From Benincasa hispida (taxonomy: Eukaryota; Streptophyta; Magnoliopsida; Cucurbitales; Cucurbitaceae), in assembly GCF_009727055.1 (NCBI RefSeq), contig NC_052355.1:7736390-7800389 (forward strand): a stretch of 64,000 bases of DNA, read 5' to 3'. Position numbers and translations under genes: made by a program. Within the stretch, counting starts at the first letter, position 1; each line of letters begins with the position of its first letter. The notes below the pieces were generated by a model. That model was not told the origin of the DNA. It was given only the letters and a program-made list of their open reading frames with translations, and ran no database searches. Shown here one piece after another: positions 11,701 to 24,093 of the stretch.

Positions 11701-12946
11701 AAATTAATTTAACACTACTTACACCATGATGAATCCCTATTGATGAATTTAATATTTTAATCATATTTAAATATTAATTGATTCTCCATTTTCGTTTAAT
11801 TCCAAAATTAAATGCGTAATTATATCGCATATAAATAATAATTCTCTTAATTCGAATTTGAACGTTTCAAATCAACTTATCTTGCTACTCTAAGACTAAT
11901 CCATTTGTGAGCTAGTAGGAGGACCTTGTGAACCTACAAATCATGGGCTCTAACGATATGAGATTAATTAGCTAAACTCTTTACACCGAATTAACCCCAT
12001 TCGTTAACTACTAGGTCACTCCACTAAAGCCCAGAGTTGCACTCCCCTCACTGTAGATATATTATGCCACTCGATATAACCATGATTAGTAAGTTAACCC
12101 TTCACAGGTTATTCGTAATAACGGCTGGGTCAAATGACTGTTTTACCCCCGAGATTACCTCTTGTTTCTTAAGTCCCACTAATCCTCGAATGAATAATTG
12201 GTTTGTGATCCGATCATTAAACCGAGTACCTCCCGGGCCAATGAAAGGATGGGGCTTCTTATTCAAGACTTGGAATCAACACTTAAGGGAACAACTTTTC
12301 TACTATCCCTGGAAGCAGGTAGGAGTTAATTCCATCTTGCACCCTATGTCCCAGCTATCTACCTAGTCTTACCTCTGAAATAGAGGTTTATTGAGTCGGC
12401 GTTGTTGAGCCAAACTTCACCTATGATAATCTAAGAATAATCCCGAATAAACAGGAGTTCATAGTTAGCTCAGGATTCAGGTTAAGTTACCTAGGTCATC
12501 GCTTTGAAATAGTCAATCTTAAACAGTAAACAACGTTATAAAGTAAAATGACTTATTTCGTGGTTTGATCTTGTACAAGCTCATTGCACAGGACACCCCC
12601 ACTCCTCATGTCATTACATGTACGAATCGGGATCACTTTGTCTGTAGCACTTTACAACTCCTTGTAACAACCACAGAGTGAGCCGCATCCAATAGTGTTA
12701 CCAGAATAAGGCACCCAACCTTATTCATATACTGTAGACCATTTTGACTATTTACTCTAACTTGATCCACTTTTATGTCTACACATAAAGTTCAAGTATT
12801 CATGTAATAGTCATGGATCTTTTAGTTTATTGGATTTATTTCTAAAATGAATGAAGCAATTCATATAATTAATAACAACTTTATTGAATTTTTAGAATAA
12901 GTTTAATTGTTTACAAACCACGAGTTTTAGGATGTAAAACCCAATA
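8711..12946 (-). mobile_element. truncated Ty1/copia: 5' LTR plus long leader, minus orientation
   Basis: The LTR spans about 10979-12946 (reverse strand starts TATTGGG, changed from TGTTGGG, and ends CTAACCA), followed by an initiator-Met primer-binding site at 10966-10977 (TGGTATCAGAGT). From there to 8711 it matches, in reverse orientation, the leader of the plus-strand element at 15231-17100: shared blocks include the leader motif around 'gggagattaata' and the 'agcgttgcaacgct' repeats near 10580-10690. Gag and pol are absent; the copy stops at about 8711. Confidence 0.7.
10966..10977 (-). other. tRNA-iMet primer-binding site
   Basis: The reverse strand reads TGGTATCAGAGT, one base from the usual TGGTATCAGAGC complementary to the 3' end of initiator tRNA-Met. 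It lies one base inside the LTR end. Confidence 0.75.
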
Positions 12947-13335
12947 CTAAAATCCCTTGGTTTCTCAAGCAGTGATTGATTCTATTTAGAGCAATCTCTC
13001 GATTTGATCTACAATAGTGTATGAAGCAAACATTAAACAATATGAATGCTTACTTATGTATTACTTAGTAACGTGTTAGTCTTATCTTTTCCAACCCATT
13101 ATGAATTTAGTTTCTCATGCTTGAGGGAAAAAACATGGATGGATAGAAGAATGTAATGACATTCATATTGATAATGAGAGTTTTTCAATCTCTACAAAAT
13201 AATACAAATACAAATGATAAGAAGAATGAAATAAAAGATAAGGGTGGAGAGTTTCAAGACACAAGTTGTAGTTTCTTGCTTACTTGGCTCCAATGGTGGC
13301 TGTTTCATGACGGTTGTAATGGTGGTGATGTTCTT
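12947..13335. other. non-coding segment between two copia elements
   Basis: No gene was recognised. The open frame at 13156-13374 runs into the next LTR and has no family signature. The last part carries a 'ggtggt' / 'ttcttctt' purine-pyrimidine pattern. It is probably the target into which the element at 13341 inserted, itself perhaps older transposon sequence. Confidence 0.35.
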
Positions 13336-13340
13336 CTTGT

Positions 13341-15216
13341 TGTTGAGAATGTCCTAAAAGTCACCAATTCGTAAATATTGGAAACATATTCTATTTATCA
13401 ATAAAAGTATTATTGAGTTGTTCATTCAATAAAATGTTATTGATATTGCATTCTGTTATAAAAATCCAATAAATGAATCCATGGCTATAATATGAATACT
13501 TTAAAATTATGCAGAGACATAAATGTGGATCAAGTTTTAGTATATAGCCAAAATGGTATATAAGTATATGGATGAGATTGGGTACCTCATCCTGGCGATA
13601 CTATTGGATGCGACCCACTTTTTATACTGATATAAATGATGTGATCACAAAATCATTTATGTAGAGACATGTGAGTCGGAGCATTCTATGCAAAGGATAT
13701 TTGCATAAGACCGGACCTCGAACTACTCACTTTTATTTATAACGACCGTTTACTGTTAAAACTGATTATGTTAAATTTTATGATCTAGGGTAACTCTATC
13801 TTAATCCTGTGCTAACTATGAACTTCTGTTTATTCGAGATTATCCTTTGATCTGCATAGGTGAGAGTCGTTCAACACCACTGCTCAATAAGCTCCCATTC
13901 TAAGGATAAGACTGGATAGATAGTTGGGGACATAGTTCTACAAGATGGAATTCACTCCTACACAATTTAGGGTTAGCAGATAGGTTTTTCCCTTAAGTAC
14001 TAACTCCTGCTTTTGAAGAAAAGGGCCCCGTCCTCTCATGGCCGAGAGAGATATGGTTTATTAGTTGGACTATAAATCAATCCTTCAATAGAGGATCAGT
14101 GGGAGCTTAAGAAGCAAGATGTATTTACAGAGGTAAAACGATAATTTCGGCCTAGCTGTAAATACGAACAACCCGTGAATGGTCAACTTACTTGATTATG
14201 GTTAAAGTGGACAAAAATATATCTACAATAAGGAGAGTGCAACTATGAACTATAGTGGTATATCTCGATAGTGAACAATTATTGATTAATTCGGTCTAAA
14301 GAGTTTAGCTAATTAATCTCAAATCGTTGGAGCTTATGATCTGTAGGTCCATAAGGTCCCTCTACTAGCTCGTAAAATTATTCCTTGGATTAGTGAATTG
14401 AGTGGATTTAAAATGTTCAAAATTCAAATTAGGGTTTTGAATTTGAAGTGTTCAAATTCAATTTAGGCTTTGATTTATTATATTCAATAATTAAAATGTT
14501 TAAATTTGTCGAAATTAAACGTAATTGGAGATATTAAAATATTAATTACCATGAATATGATTCATGTATAAATTAGGCATTTAATTTAATATTTGATATC
14601 AAATTATTATTTATTTATTTAATTAAATTTGTTTAAATAAAACATTTTTCAATTTTTGAAATTCAAATTCAGATTTGAATTTGGATTAAAATATAATTTT
14701 GGTGAAAATTAAATTGGAAAAATGAAATTGAAAATGGAAAATAGGAGTTAGTGGATTAATCCAACTTTTATTGGATTAATCCATTAATCAACACCTATCC
14801 CACTAGGATAATGCTGATTGAAGTGTCATTCAGCTTGTTTTCTTAGTGCTTGCATGAATTAGCTCCATAAAAGCTTCAAAATTCAGAATGTTGGAGGTGA
14901 ATGAAAATAGAATTTTTGAAATTCTCCTCTCTCTCAAACCCTCTTCTCTTTTACTTAATTGACTTCAATTTAGTGTTTCCACCATGCAATCCAAGTTGGA
15001 GAATAGTAAAGAAGATCATATTGGTGGTCTAATGGTCTTTTGGAGATCCAATTTGTGGAGAGGAGCTGGAATTGTAGAGATTCAACAAAGGTATTGTGTT
15101 CTTGAAACCTTCTTCCTTGAAATGAGTTTTCATGCATGCTTTTAAACTCAAATTAAGTGTAATTAGAGTGCTTATTGATTCTGATTGCTTTTGCTGCATG
15201 CTTATTCTTTCCATCA
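13341..15216 (+). repeat. 5' LTR of the copia element
   Basis: It begins TGTTGAGAATGTCC and ends TTTCCATCA, with the primer-binding site two bases beyond. It aligns with 21379-22590 over its first 1.2 kb (for example 'gtaaatattggaaacatatt'), and differs in the last 0.6 kb. A possible splice donor (AAAG|GTATTG) lies at 15090/15091 within the LTR. Confidence 0.8.
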
Positions 15217-15218
15217 AT

Positions 15219-15230
15219 TGGTATCAGAGC
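15219..15230 (+). other. tRNA-iMet primer-binding site
   Basis: Exact TGGTATCAGAGC, complementary to the 3' end of plant initiator tRNA-Met, two bases after the LTR end. It fixes the LTR border and the plus orientation. Confidence 0.9.
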
Positions 15231-17232
15231 ATGATTTAAACACTCAATTAACGTTAATTTGAGTTTGGTGAGTGATTTTCTATGGATACATGTTTGTTTG
15301 ACCGATATGGTTGAAATTCAACTTTGGCATTAAATTTCTCTTCGATTATATTGTTAAATTTATAATTGACTCTTGTTTGATGAGCTTATATGTGTACTCT
15401 GGAGTCTGTAATTTTATTGGAGTTAATAGAGTTGAAACTAGGTTGTAATCGAAGATTGAAGCAAGCAAGGTCAGTGTTAGAAACTGGACTGGAGCTACTG
15501 CCCTTGCAGCGCCGCGACATTGTTCATAGAGCATTATGACGCTGTTCATCTTGGAGCCCGAGGTGTTTCAACATTGGGATGAAGCATCGTGACACTGTTC
15601 ATCCCAGCCCAGAAAGGTGTACGTGACGTAGCTAGTTCATAGTTAGAGACTGGTTTGACCGGTTCAACCCAATTTGGTTCGCTTCAGTCTCATATAGAGC
15701 CTTGAAGAGCCAGTTTAGGCGATTTGGGTCCCGTTCGGGTCGAGTCGAGCGGTCCAAATTCAAAATGGAGCTATTTTTAATTAATATTTGTGATAATTAG
15801 TTAAATTTGCTTGCTTAGGATGCTAAAGTTGAACCATATCGGTATTGTTTAAATATTTTATGCATATAATATATGTTAAAAATTAAACATGTATGTGCAT
15901 ATAGTAGGCCAATTTCACTATAGGAAAGCATGTTGCATGCATAATCATATGTTATAAGTTAGTTATAAAATATAGTATGCATGATTAGGGTTTCTAAAGT
16001 TTAATATAAGTGTTATATTAAAGTTTGATTGCCTTTGTTGAATGTTATGGATGGAAAGCATGTCTATTGTTTTATAAAGTTTGAATGCCTTTGATGAATG
16101 TTATGGATGGAAAGCATGTCTATTGTTTTATAAGTTGTTATGAAATTGGAATAGACATTAAAATCCATAATAAAGATAAGCTGCATGCTCACTTAAGTTA
16201 ACAACTTGTTTTAATAATTAAAATAGGTCATTATCTTATAAAATACAATTAAAAACCTAACGGGTATATAATCTTGTTTAAGGCTGGAGGTATTTAAGTT
16301 GACGGTTTACGGAACACCACCTACTTAGGGATTATGACCGAATAATTGAGTGTTGTTAATCGGTTTTATGAGCTTGTGTGAGCGGTATGAGGTAATAAAA
16401 TGGTTTTATCACCTAGACATTATAGGATAAATCTAAGTATAAAGGTTATACTTGGATAAACTACATAGACTTAGGGTGTTTATTAGCCAAAATATACCTA
16501 AGTACAAAAGATACCCAATATGTTAGAATACTTCAGTGGGAGATTAATAATATATACGATACATTATTCTTAGATCTCGCATCCTTAAGAGTTTACATCG
16601 TGAGATCCATGCTCGGCTTTGTGTCAATTTTACCTCGACTGCTCCATTCAGAAAGTGTTTGCATTGGTCAATAACAAGGTGTATAAGGGAAATAGTTCAT
16701 AATAAATTGGTGAAGAAAATGTGTTAATATATCCTACGGTCTCTTCCATTAGTTTGAACTGTGAGATTCTTATGTTGTGCCTACTGTCGTTTTTAGGTGA
16801 CATTAGCTAGTCATTGACCACGATGATCCCCTCGGAGGGTTATAACATAGGATTCGGAACAACCCAAACTTTAGAAATGAATAGGGTTTCATAGTTCCGT
16901 CTTGAATATTGTCTTTCAATTTGGGAGCATATTCATAACGTTCTATGAAATATGAAAATATAGGGTCACACTTACAAGAGTTACTAAGTGTTAGTAAGTT
17001 TTTGACCAAAAATGGTAACTAATGACTATAAGAATAAGAGTTATTCTAGAAATAGTATTTGGTCAAGATTGTCTTACTTAGTGAAGGAATATTTGACTGC
17101 CCCTCGGTAGCATCTATTCTGATTCACTAATGTATTGTTGCAAATAAATAAAAGAAATATGGGTATTTTATTACTTTTGCTAAAATTGGGTTTAGATGCA
17201 TAAGTATAATAGAATTTGTTTTTTTTTCAGTA
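15231..17232 (+). other. long untranslated leader of the copia element
   Basis: About 2 kb with no protein signature lies between primer-binding site and gag. It contains a near-perfect duplication around 16021-16135 (the 'tgcctttg' / 'gaatgttatggatggaaagc' block occurs twice) and ends with a strong polypyrimidine tract and AG (tttttttttcag, ending at 17230) two bases before the gag ATG, which looks like a splice acceptor. The same leader family is present, inverted, at 8711-10965 and as a short piece at 55241-55420. Confidence 0.6.
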
Positions 17233-20200
17233 ATGTCGAACTTGATTATACAACTATTAGCTTCCGATAAATTCAATGGTAAAGGGTGTTCAAAATGAAA
17301 TTCAAACATAAATAAAACACTAGTCATTGACGATTTAAGGTTCATTTTAATGGAGGAATGTCCTCCTCTTCCCAGTTCAACCGCTAACCAAAATGTTTGG
17401 GAAGCCTATGACAGATGGGTTAGGGCTAACGAAAAAGCTAGAGCCTATATCTTAGCAAGAATATCTGATGTGCTTACTAAGAAGCATGAAGCCATGCTCA
17501 CTACATGTGAGATCATGGCATCGTTGTAAGAGATGTTCGGGAAACCGTCTTTTTTAGTACGACATGATGCTATTATGTACGTCTATAACTCCTTCATGAA
17601 AGAGGGGACCTCTATTAGAGAATATGTCTTGGACATGATGGTCCATTTCAATGTTGTCGAAGCTCATGCACTGTCATAGATGAAAGGAGTCAAGTTAGTA
17701 TGATAATGAAATCTCTTTCGTAGAGCTTTCTAACATTTCATACTAATGCTGTAATGAATAAGATTGATTACAACCTAACCACTCTACTAAATGAACTCCA
17801 GACTTATCAATCCTTGATGAAAAACAAGGAGAGTGAAGGAAATGTGTTTTCATAGAAGAAATTTCTTAAAGGATCTTTGTCTGAACGAAATCCAGGATCT
17901 TTGTCTGAACGAAATCCTCAGAGAAAAAGAAGTTTGCTTTTTCCAAGGATAATAGTGTCTAGATGAAGAAGAAAGGAAAGAGGAAGAAGAAAACCCTTGC
18001 TAAGAAAAGCAAGAACAAAGCACTAAAAGAAAAATGTTTCCACTATAATGAAGACGAGCATTGGAAATGCAGTTGTCCATAGTATCTTGTTGAAAAGATA
18101 GCAGAAAAGAAAACCAAGGAAAATCCGATTTACTTATGATAGAAACAAGTTTAGTGGAAAGTTCTCACTTAACTTGGATACTAGATTCAGGCACTGCTAA
18201 CCATATCTACATTTTTTTTTCAGGAAACTAGTTCCTAGACACAACGATCAGAAAATGAAATGACTTTCAATGAGAGAATGAGTGAAGTCATTTCAGTAGA
18301 AGCAGTGGGAGACGTCAAGTTATATTTCAAAGATGCTTACATTTTACTTGAAAATGTATATTATGTTCCTAAAATGAAAAAGAACTTAATCTCTGTGTTT
18401 TGTCTGCTAAAACATATGTAAAAGTAACTTTTGAAATCAATGAAGTGTTCATTAGTTTAAGAGGTTTTCGTATTTGTTCTGCTAGACTTGAAAATAACTT
18501 GTATGTGTTAAAACCAACTGAAGCAAAAAGCCATTTTAAATATATAGATGTTTAAAATGACAGAAACTCAAAATAAAAGATGAAAGATTTCCCCCGATGC
18601 CTATCTTCGGCACCTCAGACTTGGTCACATAAATCTCAACAGGATTGAGGGGCTGGTAAAAAACAGTCATCTAAATCACTTAGAAGTTAGTTCATTGCCT
18701 CCATGTAAATCATGTCTTGAGGGTAAAATGACAAAAAGATCTTTTTAAGGAAAAGGTCTTAGAGCCAAAGAACCCTTAGAACTTTTACATTAAGACATTT
18801 GTGGTCTAATGAATGTTAAAGCTCGAGAAGGATATGAATATTTTGTCAATTTTGTTGATGATTATTCAAGGTATGACTACATTTACCTATTAAGTCACAA
18901 GTCTGAAACTCTTGAAAAGTTCAAAGAATTTAAGACAGAAGTTGAAAACTTATTAGGTAAAAGAATCAAAACATTTCGATCAGATCGAAATGGTGAGTAT
19001 ATGGATTTACAATTCTAGAACTATCTAGTAGATCATGGAATTCAATCCTAACTCACAGTATCTGGAACACTACAACAAAATGATGTTGCAGAAAGGAGAA
19101 ATTGAACCTTGTTAGACATGGTTCGTTCGATGATGAGTTATGCTCAGTTACCTCAATCCTTTTGGGGGTATGCAATACAAACTGCAGTATATATTTTGAA
19201 CATGGTTCCCTCAAAAAGTGTTTCAGAAACACCGTATGAGTTATAGAGAGGATGAAAGGGTAGTTTGCATCACTTTAGAATCTGGGGATGCCCGACACAC
19301 GTGTTGGTGTAAAACCCTAAGAAATTAGAACAACGCTCAAAATTATGCTTATTTGTAGGATACCCTAGAAAAACAAAAGGTGGATATTTTTTATTATCCT
19401 CAAGAAGATAAAGTATTTGTATCAACAAATGCTACATTCTTAGAAGAAGATCATATTAGGAATCATCAACCTCGCAGTAAACTAGTATTAAATGAAATGT
19501 CCAAAGAAAGTACAAATTCAACAAGAGTTGTTGATCAAGTTGGTCCTTCAACAACAGTTGTTGCTCCATCATATCTTTCTCAAGAGTTAAGAATGCCTTG
19601 ACATAGTGGGAGAGTTGTATGAAAACCTGATCGATATATGGGTTTAACAAAAATTCAGGTCATCATACCTGATGATGGCTTGAAGGATCCATTGATCTTT
19701 AAACATGAAAGGGAAGATGTTGATAGGGAATGGTGGATAAAAGCCATGAACCTAGAAATGGAGTCAATGTCCTTCAACTATGTCTCGGAACTTGTAGATC
19801 AACCAGATGGGGCTAAACCTATTGGTTGGAAATGGATCTATAAGAGAAAACGAGACCAAACTAGCAAGGTATAGACCTTTAAATCCAGACTCGTTGCAAA
19901 AGTTTTTACCCAAAGAGAGGTGGTAGACTATGAAGAAACCTTCTCTCCTGTTGCCATGATTAAATCTATAAGAATACTTTTATCCATTGTTGCATTTTAT
20001 GACTATGAAATATGAAAAATGGATGTCAAGACAACCTTTTTGAATGGCCATCTTAATGAAAGTATTTACATGTCTCAACCAGAAGGGTTCATTGAACAGG
20101 GTCAAGAGCAAAAGATTTGCAAGCTTAAACAATCCATTTATGGGTTAAAACAAGCATCTTAATCCTGGAATATGACACTGCGATCAAATCTTATGGCTTT

Positions 20201-21240
20201 GAACAGAATGTTGATGAACCTTGTGTTTGCAAGAAGTTAGTCAACAAAACTGTAGCTTTCTTGGTTCTTTATGTTGATGGTATCTTGCTCATTGGGAATG
20301 AGACAAGTTTTCTTGCTGACGTAAAAAGATGGCTAGCATCGCAATTTCGAATGAAAGATTTAGGAAATGCACAATACGTTTTTGGAATCCAAATTGTTCA
20401 GAATCACAAGAATAGAACGCAAGCGCAATCTCAAGCATTTTATATTGACAAGATGTTGTCAAGGTATAACATGCAAAATTCCAAAAAGGGTACGCTACCT
20501 TTTAGACAAAGAATTTATTTTTTAAGGAATAATGTCCTAAGACACCTCAAGAAGTTGAGGAAATGAAAAGAATTTCTTATGCATCAGCAGTCGGGAGCCT
20601 GATGTACGCTATGTTGTGTACACGTTATGTTAGATGCTTTGCAGTTGGAATTGTCAGCATGTTTCAATCCAATCCTAGACAGAGTCATTGAACTACTGTT
20701 AAGAACATCCTAAGTATCTTCAGAGAACGAGGGACTATATGCTCGTGTATGGGCCTCAGAATTTGATCCTTATAGGATACACTAACTCTGATTTTCAGAC
20801 TGATTTAGATTCTATGAAATCAACTTCAAGATCAGTTTTCACTCTTAATTGAGGAGCTATAGTGTGGAGAAACATCAAACAAAGTTGTATCGTTGACTAC
20901 ACGATGGAAGCTAAATACGTAGCACATAGCTACATATGAAGCAACTAAAGAAGCCGTATGCCTATGCAAGTTCCTGACAGATTTGGAAGTGGTTCCAAAT
21001 ATGTATCTATCGAATCACTCTATATTGTGATAATAGTGGAGCAATTGCCAGTTCAAAGGAACTAAGAAGCCATAAACGAGGAAAACATATCGAAAAAAAA
21101 TACCATCTCATTAGGGAGATAGTACATCGAGGAGACGTGATAGTCACAAAGATAGCCTCTGAGGACAATCTTGCTGATTCATTTACGAAGGCCCCTCGAC
21201 TAAAGTATTCAAGGGCCACCTGGTCAGACTAGGATTACGA
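17233..21240 (+). pseudogene. copia gag-pol polyprotein, disrupted
   Basis: Gag starts at 17233 with MSNLIIQLLASDKFNG and continues with WEAYDRWVRANEKARAYILA and SIREYVLDM, typical of copia gag. A degenerate CCHC knuckle lies at about 18031-18078 (the second Cys is now Tyr). Protease shows LDSGTANH near 18181, with the catalytic DSG kept. The pre-integrase HLRLGHINLNR zinc region is at about 18610-18650, integrase FVDDYSRYDYIYL at about 18850, RT with MDVKTTFLNGHLNESIYM (about 20020-20070) and YVDGILLIGNE (20266 on; YVDD has become YVDG), and RNase H to about 21230. Stops occur in nearly every domain, for example after the integrase fragment ending at 19018. The element would have encoded a single polyprotein processed by its own protease; none is made now. 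Confidence 0.85.
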
Positions 21241-21378
21241 GCTTCATCATCTAGGGCAAGTGGGAGAATGTCAGGGGTATATAGATGCCCTAGTTTTATT
21301 GTATTTTCTCTCTGTATCTCAACATTATATATTTTTATATATTCGTAATTCATTGGAATATTAGTCAAAGTGGGAGAT

Positions 21379-22749
21379 TGTCGGGAATTTCCTAAAACTC
21401 GTAGTTCGTAAATATTGGAAACATATTATATTTATCAATAAAAGTATTATTGATTTGTTCATTCAATAAAATGTTATTGATATTGCATTATGTTATAAAA
21501 ATCCAATAAATGAATCCATGGCTATAATATGAATACTTTAACTTTATACAGAGACATAAATGTGGATCAAGTTTTAGTATATAGCTAGATGGTCTATAAG
21601 TGAGACTGAGTACCTCATCCTGACGACATTATTAGATGCAACCCACTTTTTATACTGATACAAATGATGTGATTCCAAAGTCATTCATATAGAGACATAC
21701 GAGTGGAGTCATCCTATGCAAAGGATGTTTGCATAGGACTAGACCTTGAAATAGTCACTTTTCTTTATAGTGAACATTCATTGTTAAAACTGACTATTTC
21801 AAATTCGATGACCTAGGGTAACTCGAGCTTAATTTTGAGCTAATTATGAACTCCTGTTTATTTGAGATCCTTTGATCTGCATAAATGAGAGTAGTTCAAC
21901 AACACTGCTCAATAAGCCTCCCATTTTGGGGATAAGACCAGATAGATGGCTGGGGATATAGTCTTGCAAGATGAAATCCACTCATATCGAATTTAGGGTT
22001 AACAGATAGGTTGTTCCCTTAAATACTGACTTCTGGTTTTGAACAAATGGGCCCCGCCCTCTCATGGCTGAAAGGGATATGGTTTATTAGTTGGACTATA
22101 AACCAATTGTTCAATAAAGGATCAGTGAGAGCTTAAAGAGCAAGGTATATTTACAGGGGTAAAACGGTAATTTTGACCTAGCTGTAAATATGAACAACTT
22201 GTGAACAATTACTAATTATGGTTAAAGTGAACAGAAATATATCTATAGTGAGGAGAGTGCAACAATCGAGCTATAGTGGTGTGTCTCGATAGTTAACGAA
22301 TATTGATTAATTCGGTCTAAAGAGTTTAGCCAATTAATCTCAAATCATTGAAGCTCATGTCCATAAGGTCCCTCTGCTAATGCGTAAAATTATACTCTAG
22401 ATTAGGAAATTGAGCGAATTTGAAATATTCAAAATTGAAATTAGGGTTTTGAATTTGAAGTGTTCAAATTCAATTTAGGGTTTGATTAATTATATTCGAT
22501 ATAATTAAAACATTTAAATTTATTGAAATTAAACGCAACTAGAGATATTAAAATATTAAAATATTGATTTAAATATTAATTCACATGAATAGGATTCATG
22601 AATTTTTTTGAAGTCTGGAGAAGATTTGAAGTGTGTCTTCAAAGGTATGGATTTCTTCTCTTCCGTAATTTAAAACAAAAACCAAAAGCAAGCGTTCACA
22701 TGCTTTCGTATCGGATTTTATCCTTTTAATTAAAACTCGACAACAGACA
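21379..22749 (+). repeat. 3' LTR of the copia element, with divergent end
   Basis: It begins TGTCGGGAATTTCC directly after the polypurine tract and is followed by the CTTGT target copy at 22750. After about 22590 it leaves the 5' LTR sequence and instead resembles the end of the LTR at 30980-32871 (both have 'gagaagaagatttg' or 'gagaagatttg' and 'caaaggtat' followed by 'atttcttct'). This suggests recombination between related families. Confidence 0.7.
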
Positions 22750-22754
22750 CTTGT

Positions 22755-24093
22755 GAGTTTTCATGGTGTAGAAATCATGCAAGATACACTATCCTTGTTG
22801 AGATGAAGTCCCTTAGACTTCAAATTTTTAATAATTTGATTTCTTTTACCAAAATTTCTCTATCCCTTAGTTCCTATAGCAACTAACCCAGATGTCCAAT
22901 TTTATATAACTTAATTGACAATCTTATGACAGTCTTCTCAATAAAAAGATAAATATTTTTACCAAGAAATGACTCCACAAAATTCTTATATGACAAAGGT
23001 GAAATCACTAACAAACTTAAGGTAGCATCCTCATCATCTAGATATTTGGAAGATCTCACATGATTTTGTGTCATGAGAACTTGTTTGTTTCATAGGTTTG
23101 TCATAGAATTTTAGACAAACATTTAATATCGTTGCTTGGTTGAAAGAATTTTACTTTCTAAAACTCAATTGGTAAATTAAACATATTTAACTTATAGAAA
23201 TTAATTATCCTACATATTTAAATACAGACATTGATTATCATCGACATTTAAATGCACAGATATTCAATGTTCATACACATGAACAATATCTGCGATCTAA
23301 ACAGGGTTAAGAAGCGTATCAAACATAAATAGATTGCTTCAGAAGCAACTTATTAGTTAAAGACTTCGTCATGTAGAGTCTTTCTAGATTAAACTAGAGA
23401 CCACTTGTAGTTTCTCATCATTGGTCTTGATGATGATGTCATCAACCAGACAAATCATGATTGTTGAATGAGCCTTTTCCTCCACTATTCAACTCATCGC
23501 CATCTACATTTGATAAGGAATTAAAGGGGGTAATGACAAGGTGTAGAGCTACAAGTATGAAAGAAGTATTAAATGCTTATTTTCAAGCTAAGGTTTCAAT
23601 CCACTTCAAAGACTTGCATCCTTAAATTTAGAAGAGACGCTTTTTTAATTAAAAAAAATACACAATAATATGGAAATCCATATTCATTCTCATCTTTAAT
23701 ACATTGTGTACCTATTAATTTAATGTATTTAAACTTATTGAAAGTTCATATAGGAACTTGAAAAGGTTGAGCCAATAAGTTTAGACTACATTGCCTACTA
23801 AAAATGCCAACTATGAGAAGGTATCGACAAGTGAGGATGTCATCCTATCAATAGATTTGGGTATTAAAGAAAATTAAAGTTTAGGAAAGAAAAAAGTGGT
23901 GAAAAAAGAGTTGAAGTAAAAGAGGAAACACGAAAATTAAAGTTTATTTTTCCTTAGATTTACATATTAGGTGTGAGTAATTAATTCACGCGTGTTCAAA
24001 CAAAGATAAACTCCATTACAATTTGAAAAAGTTGTACATAGTGATTTAGTAATAATTCACTTGTTTTGCAATGACTTGAAAATAGAATGAAAT
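22755..24093 (-). pseudogene. weak copia gag and RT fragments, minus strand
   Basis: The frame 23074-22883 contains LDDEDATLSLLVISPLSYKN, which resembles the 'DDED.A..LL.SLPPSYK.F' segment of copia gag. At about 23480-23400 the minus strand reads MICLVDDIIIKTNDEKL, similar to the RT 'LYVDD.I.TG.D' motif. The order is wrong for one element (RT upstream of gag), so these are probably pieces of different or rearranged copies. Nothing was recognised in 23520-24093. Confidence 0.4.

Larger units (their letters stand above)
13341..22749 (+). mobile_element. near full-length Ty1/copia retrotransposon with two LTRs, inactive
   Basis: The order is 5' LTR 13341-15216 (TGTTGAG...CCATCA), iMet primer-binding site, a leader of about 2 kb, gag-pol 17233-21240, polypurine tract (AAAGTGGGAGAT, 21367-21378) and 3' LTR 21379-22749 (TGTCGGG...CAGACA). 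Identical five-base target copies CTTGT flank it at 13336-13340 and 22750-22754. All domains are in copia order (protease, integrase, RT, RNase H), but many stop codons and small indels make it non-functional. The last parts of the two LTRs do not match each other. The coding region is close to that of the remnant at 27400-30850, so both belong to one family or sister families. Confidence 0.85.

Noticed and set aside
12037..12366. 109-codon plus-strand frame
   Set aside because: It lies inside the minus-strand copia LTR 10979-12946; the peptide has no domain and matching LTRs do not keep the frame.
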